Origin: JBMYQA01 sp049600855
Lineage (GTDB): Bacteria; Bacteroidota; Bacteroidia; Cytophagales; Flammeovirgaceae
NCBI GenBank assembly: GCA_049600855.1
Contig: JBMYQA010000173.1
Span: 1-12,490 of the forward strand
Direction: 5' to 3'
DNA: 12,490 nt
Below, piece by piece: positions 1 to 7,318 of the stretch. The position numbers and the translations under genes were made by a program. The notes beneath the pieces were generated by a model. That model worked only from the letters and a program-made list of their open reading frames with translations. It had not been told where the DNA came from and did not search any database. The number at the start of each line of letters is the position of its first letter. Position 1 is the stretch's first letter.

Positions 1-724
1 AGGAGGAGATGAGGCCGCTATATTTGCAGGTGACTTGCTTCGAATGTACCAGCGTTTTGCCGATAAGCAAGGTTGGAAGCTCGGTATCTCCGATTTTACC
101 GAAGGAACCTCTGGCGGATACAGTAAGTTAGTAGCCAATGTATCAGGAGACGAAGTCTATTCGAAATTGAAGTTTGAAGCTGGCGTACACCGGGTACAAC
201 GTGTACCTGCAACCGAAACTCAAGGGCGTGTGCATACTTCAGCGGCTTCAGTAACTGTACTTCCCGAAATGGACGATGTGGAGGTGGAACTGAATATGTC
301 AGACATTCGAGTAGATACCTACTGTTCTTCAGGCCCTGGTGGACAGTCGGTGAATACGACTTACTCTGCAGTTCGATTGACGCACATTCCAACGGGCATT
401 GTGGTGCAATGTCAAGATCAGAAATCCCAGTTGAAGAACAAAGATAAGGCGATGAAGGAATTGCGTTCTCGAATTTATAAAATTGAATTAGAGAAGCATC
501 AAGAAGCCATTGGAGCTGATCGTAGAAGTATGATTGGTAAAGGAGATCGTTCTGATAAGATTAGAACTTATAACTATCCCCAAAGCCGAGTAACGGATCA
601 TCGGATAAATTATACAGTCTATAATTTACCTCAAGTCATGGATGGAGAAGTGGCCGATTTTGTAGAACAGCTTCAAATGGCAGAATATGCTGAAAAGATG
701 GAAGCTGGAGCAACTATCGTTTAA
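1..724 (+). CDS. prfA: Peptide chain release factor 1 (RF1), 5' truncated by window edge
   Basis: RF1 recognises UAA and UAG stop codons in the ribosomal A site and triggers hydrolysis of the peptidyl-tRNA. The reading frame is already open at base 2 (GGDEAAIFAGD...), so the gene begins upstream. About 240 residues are present, against a usual length near 355-360, and most of the N-terminal domain is missing. The stop-codon-reading tripeptide is PAT at 206-214, within VQRVPATETQGR. This marks RF1 rather than RF2, which has SPF. The catalytic GGQ loop is at 338-346, within SSGPGGQSVNTTYSAVR; its Gln is normally methylated by PrmC. A TTG at 35 could be read as a start, but it lies inside the conserved GDLLRMY segment and is not the real one. 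A strong terminator follows directly. The identification is secure. Confidence 0.97.
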   Translation, partial: GGDEAAIFAGDLLRMYQRFADKQGWKLGISDFTEGTSGGYSKLVANVSGDEVYSKLKFEAGVHRVQRVPATETQGRVHTSAASVTVLPEMDDVEVELNMSDIRVDTYCSSGPGGQSVNTTYSAVRLTHIPTGIVVQCQDQKSQLKNKDKAMKELRSRIYKIELEKHQEAIGADRRSMIGKGDRSDKIRTYNYPQSRVTDHRINYTVYNLPQVMDGEVADFVEQLQMAEYAEKMEAGATIV

Positions 725-734
725 TTTCCCCCGT

Positions 735-765
735 AAAACCTCCAAGAGAACCTTGGAGGTTTTTT
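735..765 (+). terminator. Intrinsic terminator of prfA
   Basis: A 12-bp perfect stem (735-746 with 752-763) closes a 5-nt loop (agaac). The downstream arm runs into a T tract ending at 765. It starts 10 bases after the prfA stop codon. It is a textbook rho-independent terminator, and its end is only about 20 bases from the ATG of the next gene. Confidence 0.9.
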
Positions 766-784
766 GATCCCAAACTATGATGCC

Positions 785-1471
785 ATGCCATTGCTTAGAT
801 ACTCCTTAGTCATTGCCCTCTTATTATCTTGCAGCCTTTCTGCCTTCTCTCAAAATAAAAAAGCCTTTTTTCAACTTGGTGTAAGTGCGAATTCCTATAA
901 AGGAGATTTACAGGAAAGTTATGATAAACTCTCTTCAGGATTTCATTTTGGTGTACGCGTACATGGCGATAAGCGCGTAAATGGAGGATTGTTATTTCAT
1001 GCAGGTAGTCTAACGGGGCAAAATGTGAGATTTGTGAGTGCTGATCCTTCCATTACGCCAAACTCATTTTTTAAGACTCGCCTTTTATCGGGGCAGTTTA
1101 ACTTGAATATTAATATCATTAAAAAAGACAACTTCCGCTTGTTCATCTCACAAGGCATAGGTTTACTAAATTTCCAACCAGAAAATGATTTAGGCGAACA
1201 ACTCCTTGATTTGCCCGATACACGATCTTTTGGGGAATCGTACACGAATAATGCATTAATATTGCCCACTGCCTTAGGTGTACTTTACACACTGAAAAAT
1301 GGCTTTGGCCTAGCCCTACGTTTCACTTACTTAAATCCTCAAACCGATTACCTTGATAATATATCAACATTGGGGCCTGATGATAATAATGACCGTGTTT
1401 TTCAAACCAATCTCACCTTACTAGTTCCCTTTAATTTGCCTAGCCCGAAAAGTGCCAAATCGTCAGAATAA
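785..1471 (+). CDS. Predicted small outer-membrane beta-barrel protein
   Basis: This encodes a 228-residue protein of unknown specific role, probably inserted in the outer membrane. I chose ATG at 785. The open frame reaches back to a TTG at 764, but that codon sits in the prfA terminator. The N-terminus is a signal peptide: hydrophobic residues 6-20, then AFSQ with likely cleavage before Gln23. A Cys at 16 makes a poor lipobox, so SPI cleavage is preferred. The mature part has alternating polar and hydrophobic strands rich in aromatic residues and Gly (FFQLGVSANSYKGDL, GFHFGVRVHG, GFGLALRFTYLNPQTDY). This fits the eight-strand-type barrels common in Bacteroidota, such as DUF6089-like or OmpA-like barrels without a peptidoglycan-binding domain. 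The lipoprotein gene follows after 36 bp, so co-transcription is likely. The exact family is not certain. Confidence 0.75.
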   Translation: MPLLRYSLVIALLLSCSLSAFSQNKKAFFQLGVSANSYKGDLQESYDKLSSGFHFGVRVHGDKRVNGGLLFHAGSLTGQNVRFVSADPSITPNSFFKTRLLSGQFNLNINIIKKDNFRLFISQGIGLLNFQPENDLGEQLLDLPDTRSFGESYTNNALILPTALGVLYTLKNGFGLALRFTYLNPQTDYLDNISTLGPDDNNDRVFQTNLTLLVPFNLPSPKSAKSSE

Positions 1472-1474
1472 TTC

Positions 1475-1503
1475 CATATCTTAGGCTCAAATCTAAAGAT
1501 ATG
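1475..1503 (+). other. Small inverted repeat ahead of the lipoprotein gene
   Basis: Arms of 8 bp (catatctt at 1475-1482 and aagatatg at 1496-1503) enclose a 13-nt AT-rich loop, in the 36-bp gap between the barrel gene and the lipoprotein start. There is no T tract, so it is not a convincing terminator. It could fold in the mRNA just ahead of the start codon at 1508, or it could be chance. Confidence 0.25.
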
Positions 1504-1507
1504 ATTC

Positions 1508-2056
1508 ATGAGATATCTATTTTTATGTGTGTTCATCATAGGCTTATCTTCATGCGAGAAGCAGGAAAATACAGACGTTGTGAAATCAGACGTAGTTGAA
1601 GAAGAAAAAGACCTCAAGTATGAATTTGATAGCCTAACCCTTTATTATCCAGCAGACTGGGCATTAGCAGAAAGCATTGACGACGCAGGTTCTAACTTGG
1701 TGACGATCAACCCTACAGATAGCCTATCATCAGGGCGAATGAGTGTAGCAATTTTCCAAGCAGCACTTCCGCAATTGAATACATTATTGAGCATAAAGGG
1801 CAGTGTTTACCTCAATTTGGATGTAGACCCAGAGGCAATTCAGGAAAGTGAGGCTGGTGAAATCACTTATCAAGGAGTGCCTGCTTTGTATCAAAGCTAC
1901 TCTGCTCGTTCGGAAACCCGTACAGTTGATGGGCAATTCATTATATTGAATAAATCAGAGCACTGTTATGTGATTTACTTTCAAACGAACCAAGCGGATA
2001 GTCAAATCAATCGTAAGGTGTTTGAAACATTTGAGCGAAATTTGTTGATTCGCTAA
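1508..2056 (+). CDS. Lipoprotein with PsbP/Mog1-like features
   Basis: This encodes a 182-residue predicted lipoprotein of unknown function. The N-terminus is a lipoprotein signal peptide with a clear lipobox (LSSC, Cys16). An acidic, probably flexible linker follows at residues 17-37. The rest looks like a single globular alpha/beta domain: an opening strand then YYPADW (residues 46-51), a central 'ITYQGVPALYQSYSA' segment, and a C-terminal YVIYFQTN strand followed by a helix VFETFERNLL. The pattern of strand, YP-x-x-W, central sheet, and final 'F..F..sl' helix resembles the PsbP/Mog1/DUF1795 fold used by many small bacterial lipoproteins. That assignment is by eye and is an inference. The gene is downstream of, and probably co-transcribed with, the barrel gene, and it converges with porD 61 bp away. 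An ATG at 1501 is out of frame. Confidence 0.75.
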   Translation: MRYLFLCVFIIGLSSCEKQENTDVVKSDVVEEEKDLKYEFDSLTLYYPADWALAESIDDAGSNLVTINPTDSLSSGRMSVAIFQAALPQLNTLLSIKGSVYLNLDVDPEAIQESEAGEITYQGVPALYQSYSARSETRTVDGQFIILNKSEHCYVIYFQTNQADSQINRKVFETFERNLLIR

Positions 2057-2117
2057 TATTTATTGTGAGCATCTGCTTAAAGGTGAGCCTAAGTTGCCTT
2101 GTCCTAATTATAAAAAA

Positions 2118-3020
2118 CTACTTCAAAATCTTTCGGTAAGTACTTGCATTCGTGGGATCAAGTCCGATTAGCAAATCGACTGCTTGCTGTTTCATGGCTT
2201 CATCACTACGACTGAAAATATTTGCCAACTCTAATGCTTTGGCATCAAAAAAGTTATTTAGTGTAACCGAAGTGGGTTCTTGATCTCTTACACGTTTCAT
2301 GCGCTGTAATACCCCAATTACCTGATTTCTGGCAGCATCAGGATCTTCCGTAAAGGTATCCATAGCCAAGCGGTGGTATTCATAAATACCTAATCGGTAA
2401 TCGTCAAATTGAGGGCTATTTAGATTCGTTACTAACCAATACCGATCTCTAGTATCTCCTCCTACACCAGCCCAGCCTTCCCCGCCACTGGCCGAAGAGT
2501 TATTTAAAATATTTAATGCACGCTCCAAATATGGATTTCCGCCTTTTTGGGAAAAACTATCAAAGTCAAGTGCAATCACAATATAGGCATAGTACGCTAA
2601 TAGAGAGGTTAACTCAGTAGTATAAGTGTTTTCTGCAAAAATTAAAGGTTCTGCTGGACTATAGCTAAAACGCCATTTTGAATCAAAAAAACTCAATAAT
2701 GGAGATTCGTATTCAGTGCCATAAATGGGACGCATTGATTTTATTTGTACGCTTGCTCCAAAATTAGTGATGGAATTGCCTTTGTCTAAGGTAATTAAAA
2801 TGTCACACTGAATTTTTTCATGATCCTCCAATTCCAAATCTGTCCACTTCTGCGTATTCATAAACTGCTGAATCGCATTCTCCATATCAGTAAATACCTG
2901 TTGCTCTTGCGTTTGTACTTGCTCACCATTTACCTTAACAATACAATTCAATTCTTGAGCCCTTACTGAAGTAGCTCCCAACATACACACCAACAGAACA
3001 AAAAGACTTCTCATCATCAT
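2118..3020 (-). CDS. porD: PorD-like type IX secretion accessory protein (DUF4835)
   Basis: This encodes a 300-residue periplasmic or outer-membrane-associated protein. A signal peptide occupies residues 1-21 (SVRA, cleavage before Gln22). The mature protein opens with QELNCIVKVNGEQVQ, continues with a helical QQVFTDMENAIQQFMN segment, and contains the central signature GWAGVGGDTRDRYWLVTNL followed by YRLGIYEYHRLAMD. These are hallmarks of DUF4835, a Bacteroidota family that, as I recall it, is annotated as type IX secretion protein PorD. Family length near 300 fits. The start has three consecutive ATGs; the first is used here. The gene lies 88 bp downstream of the DUF3999 gene on the same strand, with a weak hairpin between them, so it may or may not share the transcript. 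Family membership is fairly sure. The secretion role rests on family annotation, not on anything seen here. Confidence 0.85.
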   Translation of the reverse strand: MMMRSLFVLLVCMLGATSVRAQELNCIVKVNGEQVQTQEQQVFTDMENAIQQFMNTQKWTDLELEDHEKIQCDILITLDKGNSITNFGASVQIKSMRPIYGTEYESPLLSFFDSKWRFSYSPAEPLIFAENTYTTELTSLLAYYAYIVIALDFDSFSQKGGNPYLERALNILNNSSASGGEGWAGVGGDTRDRYWLVTNLNSPQFDDYRLGIYEYHRLAMDTFTEDPDAARNQVIGVLQRMKRVRDQEPTSVTLNNFFDAKALELANIFSRSDEAMKQQAVDLLIGLDPTNASTYRKILK

Positions 3021-3085
3021 TAATTCATTTTACCTACAAGTTTACACATTCTCAATGAAAAGACATGAGAAGGAGGTAAATAGAC

Positions 3086-3109
3086 AGTGAAGAAAGGGAT
3101 TTTTTCACT
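3086..3109 (-). other. Hairpin at the 3' end of the DUF3999 gene
   Basis: The arms agtgaagaaa and attttttcact-type sequence form about 9-10 bp (3086-3095 with 3100-3109) around a tetranucleotide loop, starting at the DUF3999 stop codon. There is no T tract beyond it on the minus strand, so it is at best a weak terminator or an mRNA-end structure separating DUF3999 from porD. Confidence 0.3.
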
Positions 3110-4332
3110 CAATCTCCCTTCAACATCTTCATGCCAAAGCCTCCAATCACTACCACAAGCACCACTAAAATTACCCATAACCACAATTGATTTGTAAATA
3201 GCGGCTTGGCTCCTTGCGCAGGAATATGACTCGTTTCTCGTTCTTGACCTAAAGTTAGCTCAGTTAATTCAGTAGGAATTTTATCTTTAAACATCACAAT
3301 ATCGTAGCTCGGTTGTTGAGCTTTGGTATTGCCATACACTAAATAATAGTTCGCTTCTTGTGTAAACCTAACGGTTAAGCTGTGCGCAGGCCCAATAACA
3401 CGAGCCGACTCAATTTGTAATGCTTGATTGTCGCGATTATCGATAATACAACGGATGCCATCCGTCTTTTTGCTGGCAAATTGAAAATCATTGTCCTCGA
3501 AAGAGCTTAATATACCCGTGCTGACATCACGATATACAGCTTGAGCAGTTTGATTTCCTATTCGGTATTTAATTTGGAGGGGGCGATAATAATCAAAACT
3601 ATCTTTTACATGGAGTTGAACATAAGTTACGGGTACTTTATTTAAAAGATCAATAGCAACCTGAGTTTCTTTGCGTTCTTGATCTTCTGATACTTGGAAT
3701 TTTACAATCGGATAGATTCGGTAATTGCCAGGCATAATTTTCACTTTCCGCAAGTAGGCACGATTCAAACGAGGTTTGCCTTTCCCACTCACACGGACCC
3801 GCCAATATTGATATTTACTATCAGGAAAGCGAATCGTAGAATACGTATAGTCCGTGTATGCATTGCGGATTGATAAGATTCGTTGTCTTTCTTTAACTGT
3901 AAACCATTGCTGTTGATCTTGGCTTCCTTCTAAAGTAACTCGCCAATCAAAGTTAGCATTTGAAAAGTCTAGCTGAATGCGATTAATAATGTCGTTCGTT
4001 GGAACTTGAAAGATAAAAAACGCATCACCCCCACTTGATGCCTGATTAATGAGTTTGAAATCCACTTCCTCTGTTTTCAATTCCCAATTGTGCTCATTGA
4101 GAAAAAATGGCGCTTCAATTGTATCACCATTGGATTTTACGCCATAAATGCGGATATCAGCTAAACTAGGCTGTGTTTTGGCGTACATTTCAGGCGGTAC
4201 ACTGATGGAATGCCAGGTGTCAGTGCTTCCTTGTAGCTCACGGAAAAACTGATAGTTGGCCATCTGTCCCCTCAATTGGGTAAAAGTCAATACAAGAACT
4301 ATCCAAATGCTATTGCGAATCATCCTTTTCAT
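3109..4332 (-). CDS. DUF3999 family membrane-anchored periplasmic protein
   Basis: This encodes a 407-residue protein of unknown biochemical function. The layout is a signal peptide or N-terminal anchor at residues 5-22, a large extracytoplasmic region, one transmembrane helix at about 383-401 (LWLWVILVVLVVVIGGFG), and a short cytoplasmic MKMLKGD tail. The ectodomain appears to be two beta-sandwiches. Residues 119-182 carry 'VTLEGSQDQQQWFTV' and 'YQYWRVRVSG', reminiscent of discoidin/galactose-binding domains. Residues 220-345 end with IIDNRDNQALQI and YYLVYGN...PSYDI (YGN at 333-335), which I recognise as typical of DUF3999. The start ATG at 4332 lies inside the end of the DUF2339 gene (23-bp overlap), pointing to translational coupling. 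DUF3999 and DUF2339 genes are also paired in Proteobacteria, which supports both calls. Sugar binding is inference only. Confidence 0.85.
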   Translation of the reverse strand: MKRMIRNSIWIVLVLTFTQLRGQMANYQFFRELQGSTDTWHSISVPPEMYAKTQPSLADIRIYGVKSNGDTIEAPFFLNEHNWELKTEEVDFKLINQASSGGDAFFIFQVPTNDIINRIQLDFSNANFDWRVTLEGSQDQQQWFTVKERQRILSIRNAYTDYTYSTIRFPDSKYQYWRVRVSGKGKPRLNRAYLRKVKIMPGNYRIYPIVKFQVSEDQERKETQVAIDLLNKVPVTYVQLHVKDSFDYYRPLQIKYRIGNQTAQAVYRDVSTGILSSFEDNDFQFASKKTDGIRCIIDNRDNQALQIESARVIGPAHSLTVRFTQEANYYLVYGNTKAQQPSYDIVMFKDKIPTELTELTLGQERETSHIPAQGAKPLFTNQLWLWVILVVLVVVIGGFGMKMLKGD

Positions 4333-6952
4333 CAGCGATTTGATTTTTGAATTTGTTGTACAAGAAAGAGATGATTAATAAGAGTAGACCCAGACAAACA
4401 AATACGATGGTTTTTGCCAAGGTATTTAGATTCGTTAAGTCGTAGAAAAAGAGTTTCAGGAGTGTGATTCCAAACAAACCCATTGCCGCAAATCGAAGGT
4501 GCGGTTTGCGTTTCCAAATTCCTAATACAATTAAGAATAAAGAGTAAACGCCCCACAATATACTAAGACCTAACTTGTATGATTGCTCTGATTGAGCCAA
4601 ATCCATCCAATGAATTAATTCAGCACTCAATATCCACAAAACGGCTCCATGTAGCGTAAACTCAAATATAAGCCTTAACGTAGTATCTAAAAACTGCTGT
4701 TTTGAATATTGATAAGATGCGAACAGCACAGTGCTTGCAAATCCAATAGAAATATATCGAATAGCTAAATGCATAATTCCTCTACTAAACATCTTGGCTT
4801 CTTCAGTGGTTGCATGCGCATAAGCGAGATAACTTTCGCGCAAATCGCTTAGTACATCCAACCCACCTGTCAAGAAAATGAGCAATACACCGATATTTAA
4901 GATAGGTGTTACATTGGCTAACGGCTTGTTTTTTAAGTAGCGCATGTTGGCAAAAGAAAGCAAGGCAATAAAAAGGAGTGCATAATTGATTACCCATATC
5001 TGACCAAATAAGCGCATATCGGCATCATATCGGAATGAGGTATAATTTTCCCAGCTGTTTTCTGTGGCAATCGCTATGCCTGTACCATAAAAGCGATTTT
5101 CCCAATAATTGTAGATTTCTAATCCAAACGTACAAAAGAGTGAAGCCAACAATATAGATGGAATCATGATTTGAACCAGATCATAGACGAATCCTGTTGG
5201 TTCTTCTTTGGGTTTTTGAGTAGTAAACATCCAAGTAATGAACACAAAAAATCCCGTAAATAATACCGAAGACAAAAATTGAATATTTAATAAGGGCAGT
5301 AAAATGTCCTCTTTTCCGACATCAATGTAGTTTTCTCCCCAATCTTGAATAATGCTGAAAAATGCCAAAATCATGATCGGGTAGGAGATTTTTTCATAAA
5401 TCGGCACTTGCTTATTTCGTGCAATCCACAGCAATAAAGTGGCTTCGCCCGCCCAGAGTAAGGTCACCCAATTTCCATCCAATTGCACTGGAATGGCGAT
5501 GGTAACAAACACCATCGACAAACCTCCCATGAGGTAAAACAGGGGTTTGTCTGCCAACTTCATTTGTTTCATCAATACATTTACACCCAAATGAATGGCG
5601 GCATTTCCTACCGTAAATAATCCCAAATACATTTCTAGCCCTTCGGTTTGATCCATCACAGCATAGCCTATCCCATAATAGATGAAGGCGTTACCCATCA
5701 TTAAGATCACATCAACAGCATTAAATGATTCTTTTTTGAGTAACTTATATGAAATAAAAGTGGCATAAAAGATTAAGAAGAAACCAAGTGAAAACCCTAG
5801 TGCTGTGCCAGTATGTTCATCTACCGTGTAGTTGTTTGCAAACCAGCCTAAAAATACCAGCCAAGTTAAGCCAAATGCGGAATAATAAAGTATTTTCCAG
5901 TACCGATGAACTGCTACAGCGAGAATCCCAAGATTAATCACAGTCATGTAAGTAAATAATGCAGGGTAGTTTCCCGATCCATCATTCAATAATAAAGGAA
6001 CACAGTAGGCACCCGCCAAGCCAATTAAAGCAATGATTTGTTTATTATAATTCAGGGCCGCAAGCACCGTAAAAATGGTAAACAGTACCATTAAGGCAAA
6101 AGCGGCTAATCGGGGTATCAGTTCGTATAAATCGTAAGCAAAAAAGGTGATGAAATACATGATCGCCATGCCTCCGCTGAGTAATACGGCACTAAAGTTT
6201 TCATATTTCTTTTTCAGATAAATGCCTGTACCCAACAAACCTAATCCCATCAAATAGCCCAGAATAATCCGAGTTAAAGGGTTAATCATATCGTGATCAA
6301 TGGCATATTTAGCACCAATTCCTACTCCAATTACCGTGATTGCAATGCCAATTTTACTGATCAGATTTTCACCAATAAATTTCTCAAAATCAAATTGCTT
6401 GTTGAGTTTACGCGTTTGTTGAGTTCTTACCTGATCTTCTTCTCCTAGTTGCTGAATTTTTTCAGCTAAGGTCAACTCTTTTTCTGGTTTTTTGATGGAT
6501 TCTGGCTCTTTCCCGATTTCAGCCGTTACCTTTTCAGCGAAAACATTTGGTTGCGGATCAAGGGTATTTGTATTCTCCGTTTTAGGTTTTTGAGCAAGTT
6601 CCTCTTCAAGTAGGTAAATCTCCTTTCGGATAGCGTGAATTTTTTGTTGAAATGCAGTATGTCGATTTGAAAGTTGCTCCAAATCACCATTTAATGCTTT
6701 AATTTTTTCGGCAAAAGCCATATCAGGAGTAAGTGAAGTTTGGCTATTTTCCTCGCTTACTTGCGGTAAATCCTTCAGGTTTGGCTGTGGGTCCAGTGTA
6801 TTGGTTGACTTTGGTAATTGAGGTCCCTTCAGCTCTAATTCATTAATACGCTGCTTGATGGCCTGAATTTCCCGTTGGAAAAAGGACTGTCGCTCAGATA
6901 GCAAGTCTAATTGCTCAACAAGCTCCTGAATTTTCTTTTCTTCGTCCGACAT
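4310..6952 (-). CDS. DUF2339 polytopic membrane protein with duplicated coiled-coil N-terminus
   Basis: This encodes an 880-residue integral inner-membrane protein of unknown function. Residues 1-185 are hydrophilic and largely helical or coiled-coil, and include an internal duplication (about 11-58 and 87-136), each copy ending in TNTLDPQPN. The membrane domain starts at FEKFIGENLISKIGIAITVIGVGIGAKYAI (residues 189-218) and continues with about 20-22 hydrophobic segments to the end. Family-typical landmarks are the Arg/Gly-rich LTRIILGYLMGLGLLGTGIYL, the LLWAGEATLLLWIA motif in the middle, and WGVYSLFLIVLGIWKRKPHLRFAAMGLFGITLLKLFFYDL near the C-terminus, all characteristic of DUF2339. The C-terminal tail is short and charged (DEKDDSQ). 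The stop codon lies 23 bp inside the DUF3999 gene. No promoter of the TAnnTTTG type was evident upstream. Transport or envelope-polymer handling is a guess from topology. Confidence 0.88.
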   Translation of the reverse strand: MSDEEKKIQELVEQLDLLSERQSFFQREIQAIKQRINELELKGPQLPKSTNTLDPQPNLKDLPQVSEENSQTSLTPDMAFAEKIKALNGDLEQLSNRHTAFQQKIHAIRKEIYLLEEELAQKPKTENTNTLDPQPNVFAEKVTAEIGKEPESIKKPEKELTLAEKIQQLGEEDQVRTQQTRKLNKQFDFEKFIGENLISKIGIAITVIGVGIGAKYAIDHDMINPLTRIILGYLMGLGLLGTGIYLKKKYENFSAVLLSGGMAIMYFITFFAYDLYELIPRLAAFALMVLFTIFTVLAALNYNKQIIALIGLAGAYCVPLLLNDGSGNYPALFTYMTVINLGILAVAVHRYWKILYYSAFGLTWLVFLGWFANNYTVDEHTGTALGFSLGFFLIFYATFISYKLLKKESFNAVDVILMMGNAFIYYGIGYAVMDQTEGLEMYLGLFTVGNAAIHLGVNVLMKQMKLADKPLFYLMGGLSMVFVTIAIPVQLDGNWVTLLWAGEATLLLWIARNKQVPIYEKISYPIMILAFFSIIQDWGENYIDVGKEDILLPLLNIQFLSSVLFTGFFVFITWMFTTQKPKEEPTGFVYDLVQIMIPSILLASLFCTFGLEIYNYWENRFYGTGIAIATENSWENYTSFRYDADMRLFGQIWVINYALLFIALLSFANMRYLKNKPLANVTPILNIGVLLIFLTGGLDVLSDLRESYLAYAHATTEEAKMFSRGIMHLAIRYISIGFASTVLFASYQYSKQQFLDTTLRLIFEFTLHGAVLWILSAELIHWMDLAQSEQSYKLGLSILWGVYSLFLIVLGIWKRKPHLRFAAMGLFGITLLKLFFYDLTNLNTLAKTIVFVCLGLLLLIISFLYNKFKNQIADEKDDSQ
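6545..6922 (-). repeat. Internal coding duplication in the DUF2339 N-terminus
   Basis: Two protein repeat units lie in tandem. Unit 1 (residues 11-58, bases 6779-6922) and unit 2 (residues 87-136, bases 6545-6694) share the pattern L-x-x-L-S-x-R-x-x-x-F-Q-x-x-I-x-A-I-(K/R), then a helix, then TNTLDPQPN. Shorter echoes of an FAEK/LAEK motif occur at residues 80-83, 138-141 and 162-165. The identical TNTLDPQPN peptides use different codons at 7 of 9 positions, so the duplication is not recent. Confidence 0.8.
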
Positions 6953-7086
6953 AATGAAGTTTTGTTTGTTCGGCTAATGTGCTTGTTATAGGTTGAATCC
7001 TTCGAATATTACAAGCTTAGTTCCTTCAAGATAGGAAGTCTTAATGGCAAGAACAAATGGGCGAGGCTGATCGTAAGCACTGGAAC

Positions 7087-7122
7087 CTTAAATAATTACC
7101 AAACATGTGGTAATTGTTTAAG
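7087..7122. repeat. 36-bp near-perfect palindrome
   Basis: The arms at 7087-7101 and 7108-7122 are 15 bp each with one mismatch (cttaaataattacca against cttaaacaattacca in reverse complement), around a 6-nt spacer aacatg. No T tract follows on either strand, so it is not a typical terminator. It lies about 135 bp upstream of the DUF2339 start. It could be an operator, an mRNA leader hairpin, or a remnant of a mobile repeat. Confidence 0.75.
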
Positions 7123-7155
7123 CCAAGATCAAAACAATTCATTTTACTCATCAGC

Positions 7156-7318
7156 TAAGCACCTGTTCAGAAATATTCTAGCATTTGTTAATGCTCCTAA
7201 TCCTGCTTCTCTGCGTTGTCAATGCCTTAAAGAGCGCTGCTATTCGCGTTATTGACGCCTTAATAAGCAGAATTAAAATCTATTAAAAAATACCACAATA
7301 TTTCTGAACGGATGCTTA
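7156..7318. mobile_element. Candidate MITE-like element with terminal inverted repeats
   Basis: The terminal arms at 7156-7177 and 7297-7318 are 22 bp with two mismatches, beginning taagcacctgttcagaaa and ending in its inverse. Pairing continues inward with gaps: taatcctgctt (7198-7208) with aagcagaatta (7265-7275), and gtcaat (7218-7223) with attgac (7251-7256). Almost the whole 163 bp can therefore fold into one hairpin. The outermost TA on both sides can be read as a TA target-site duplication, as made by IS630/mariner-type elements, with AGCA...TGCT as the true ends. It has no coding capacity of its own. The mobile nature is inferred from structure only; no second copy lies in this window. 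Confidence 0.5.

Noticed and set aside
764..784. TTG start at 764 for the beta-barrel gene
   Set aside because: It lies in the T tract of the prfA terminator and would add residues before an already complete signal peptide. The ATG at 785 is better.
2057..2117. Possible bidirectional terminator between the converging lipoprotein and porD genes
   Set aside because: Only a bulged cttaaagg/cctaag pairing was found, with no T tract. It is too weak to call.
3020..3060. Possible promoter (TAAACTTG on the minus strand) ahead of porD
   Set aside because: It has one mismatch to TAnnTTTG, but no TTG sits at the expected upstream distance, so support is too thin.
3070..3197. Perfect Shine-Dalgarno-like aaggaggt at 3070-3077 followed 9 bases later by a GTG and a 36-codon + strand frame
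   Set aside because: The frame is antisense to the 3' end of the DUF3999 gene, its peptide has no recognisable features, and Bacteroidota make little use of Shine-Dalgarno sites. Most likely coincidence.
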